Made by a program: the position numbers and the translations under genes | NCBI RefSeq assembly: GCF_000422645.1 | Contig: NZ_AUGL01000020.1 | Coordinates: 1-64,000, forward strand | From: Ferrimonas futtsuensis DSM 18154 | Lineage (GTDB): Bacteria; Pseudomonadota; Gammaproteobacteria; Enterobacterales; Shewanellaceae | Reading direction: 5' to 3' | DNA: 64,000 bases | The notes under the pieces: generated by a model | What the model was told of the DNA's origin: nothing | Seen by the model: only the letters and a program-made list of their open reading frames with translations | Database searches by the model: none | In this document: piece after piece, positions 62,758 through 64,000 of the stretch | Numbering within the stretch: the stretch's first letter is position 1 | How the letters are laid out: each line of letters begins with the position of its first letter

Positions 62758-64000
62758 ATGAAAGTATTAGTTATTGGTAGCGGTGGTCGTGAGCACGCCC
62801 TGGCGTGGAAGGCGGCGCAGAACCCTGCTGTGGAGACGGTGTTTGTGGCGCCGGGCAATGCCGGTACCGCCACCGAGCCCAAGCTGGAAAACGTCAGTGT
62901 TTCCGGCAATGAGGCCCTGGTGGCCTTCGCCAAGGAGCAGGGTGTTGCCCTGACCATCGTCGGCCCGGAAGCGCCCCTGGTTGACGGGGTGGTGGACGCC
63001 TTCGAGGCGCAGGGACTGACCATCTTCGGCCCCAGTGCCGCCGCCGCGCAACTGGAAGGATCCAAGGCATTCACCAAGGATTTCCTGGCCCGTCACGACA
63101 TTCCCACCGCCGAGTATCAGAACTTCACCGAGGTAGAGCCTGCTCTGGCCTACCTGAAGGAGAAGGGGGCCCCCATCGTCGTCAAGGCAGACGGCCTGGC
63201 CGCCGGCAAAGGCGTAATTGTTGCCATGACCCTGACCGAGGCCGAGGACGCGGTCAAAGACATGCTGGCGGGCAATGCCTTCGGCGATGCCGGCCATCGG
63301 GTGGTAATCGAGGAGTTCCTCGACGGTGAAGAGGCCTCCTTTATTGTCATGGTGGATGGAGACAATATCCTACCCATGGCCACCAGCCAGGATCACAAGC
63401 GCGTTGGCGACGGCGACACCGGTCCCAACACCGGCGGTATGGGCGCCTACTCCCCGGCGCCTGTGGTCACCCAGGCGATCCATGACCGCATCATGGCCGA
63501 GGTGATTCGCCCCACGGTAGAGGGCATGAAGGCCGAGGGCCACCCCTACAAAGGCTTCCTCTACGCTGGGCTGATGATCGATGCCGATGGCACTCCCAAG
63601 GTGATCGAGTACAACTGCCGCTTCGGCGATCCGGAAACCCAACCCATCATGCTGCGGATGCAGTCTGATCTGGTGGAGCTGTGTCTGGCCGCCTGTGCCG
63701 GCGAACTGGCTGGCAAGAGTGCCGAGTTTGATCCTCGCGCTGCGGTAGGCGTGGTCCTGGCCTCCGGCGGCTATCCGGCCAGCTACACCAAGGGCTTTGC
63801 CATCAGCGGTCTGCGTACCGATTATGCCGAGGGCGAGAAGGTGTTCCACGCCGGCACCAATGAGCAGGATGGCGCCATCGTCAACACCGGCGGGCGTGTG
63901 CTCTGCGCCACCGCCCTGGGCCAGACGGTCACCGAGGCACAACAGCGCGCTTATGTTCTGGCGGATGAGATCAGCTGGGACGGGGTATTTTGTCGACGGG
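62758..64000 (+). CDS. purD: Phosphoribosylamine-glycine ligase (partial, cut at right edge)
   Basis: The ATP-grasp enzyme (GARS) for the second step of purine synthesis. The frame is open from ATG 62758 to the end of the window, 414 codons of about 428. It starts MKVLVIGSGGREHALAWKA, and KADGLAAGKGVIVA, DHKRVGDGDTGPNTGGMGAYSPAP and YNCRFGDPETQ follow, all typical of PurD. AAAGGATTAAGAG precedes the ATG. The stop lies outside the window; no defect is visible. Confidence 0.97.
   Translation, partial: MKVLVIGSGGREHALAWKAAQNPAVETVFVAPGNAGTATEPKLENVSVSGNEALVAFAKEQGVALTIVGPEAPLVDGVVDAFEAQGLTIFGPSAAAAQLEGSKAFTKDFLARHDIPTAEYQNFTEVEPALAYLKEKGAPIVVKADGLAAGKGVIVAMTLTEAEDAVKDMLAGNAFGDAGHRVVIEEFLDGEEASFIVMVDGDNILPMATSQDHKRVGDGDTGPNTGGMGAYSPAPVVTQAIHDRIMAEVIRPTVEGMKAEGHPYKGFLYAGLMIDADGTPKVIEYNCRFGDPETQPIMLRMQSDLVELCLAACAGELAGKSAEFDPRAAVGVVLASGGYPASYTKGFAISGLRTDYAEGEKVFHAGTNEQDGAIVNTGGRVLCATALGQTVTEAQQRAYVLADEISWDGVFCRR

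Overview
The window looks like a stretch of core chromosome from a marine-type gammaproteobacterium of the Alteromonadales, most like Ferrimonas or Shewanella. The inference rests on gene order (orn / rsgA-psd-mscM, csdA-csdE-tcdA, divergent bfd-bfr and znu genes, groESL next to fxsA), on families common in that order (an SO_0444-type metal efflux permease, DUF3016, DUF2057, DcaP-like and Porin_4 porins), and on a fairly high G+C with GC-rich codon use. I saw no insertion sequence, phage, integrase, toxin-antitoxin pair or CRISPR array. The last gene, purD, runs off the right edge.

Layout. 1-8.9 kb: tRNA-Gly and orn leftward; rsgA, psd, a DMT exporter, a large MscS-family channel, a GDPD and a 2-hydroxyacid dehydrogenase rightward. 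8.7-13.1 kb: metal homeostasis, with Fur-controlled bfd-bfr facing a leftward zinc-type uptake cluster (small zinc-chaperone-like protein, His-rich porin, substrate-binding protein, permease) that has no ATPase gene. 13.2-15.9 kb: EF-P and both of its beta-lysylation enzymes (epmA, efp, epmB). 15.9-22 kb: small housekeeping and unknown genes. 22-28.4 kb: groESL with a sigma-32 promoter, a MATE exporter, fxsA and dsbD. 28.3-34.6 kb: a small membrane ORF, a LON-domain protein, a Fur-boxed DUF2061 protein, a patatin-like protein, DUF2057, arfB, then aroQ-accB-accC. 34.6-42.6 kb: a chemoreceptor, a dicarboxylate/amino-acid symporter, a lipoprotein and a GAF-GGDEF-EAL protein. 42.6-48.3 kb: serine catabolism (sdaC, sdaA), a TauE permease, yjjX and a DUF318 permease with a thioredoxin-like partner. 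48.5-57.5 kb: a penicillin-acylase-family lipoprotein, the csdA-csdE-tcdA set and two porins. 57.5-58.5 kb: an AT-richer stretch with no convincing gene. 58.5-60.7 kb: zntR plus a Cys-rich Cu/Zn efflux permease. 60.8 kb to the end: purH behind a strongly folded leader, then purD.

How the genes work together. Metal balance is the recurring theme: iron storage under Fur, zinc-type import with His-rich partners, and Zn/Cu export through a permease whose loop is built of repeated Cys-Cys units and whose regulator is the first gene of the same operon. The other groups are translation quality control (EF-P modification, ArfB, RsgA, TcdA), protein folding (GroESL, DsbD), and lipid and purine synthesis. 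The candidates most worth following are the ATPase-less zinc cluster with its His-rich porin, the repeated Cys-Cys loop of the efflux permease, the hairpin leader of purH, the palindromic operator before the DUF318/thioredoxin pair, and the gene-poor 57.5-58.5 kb interval.
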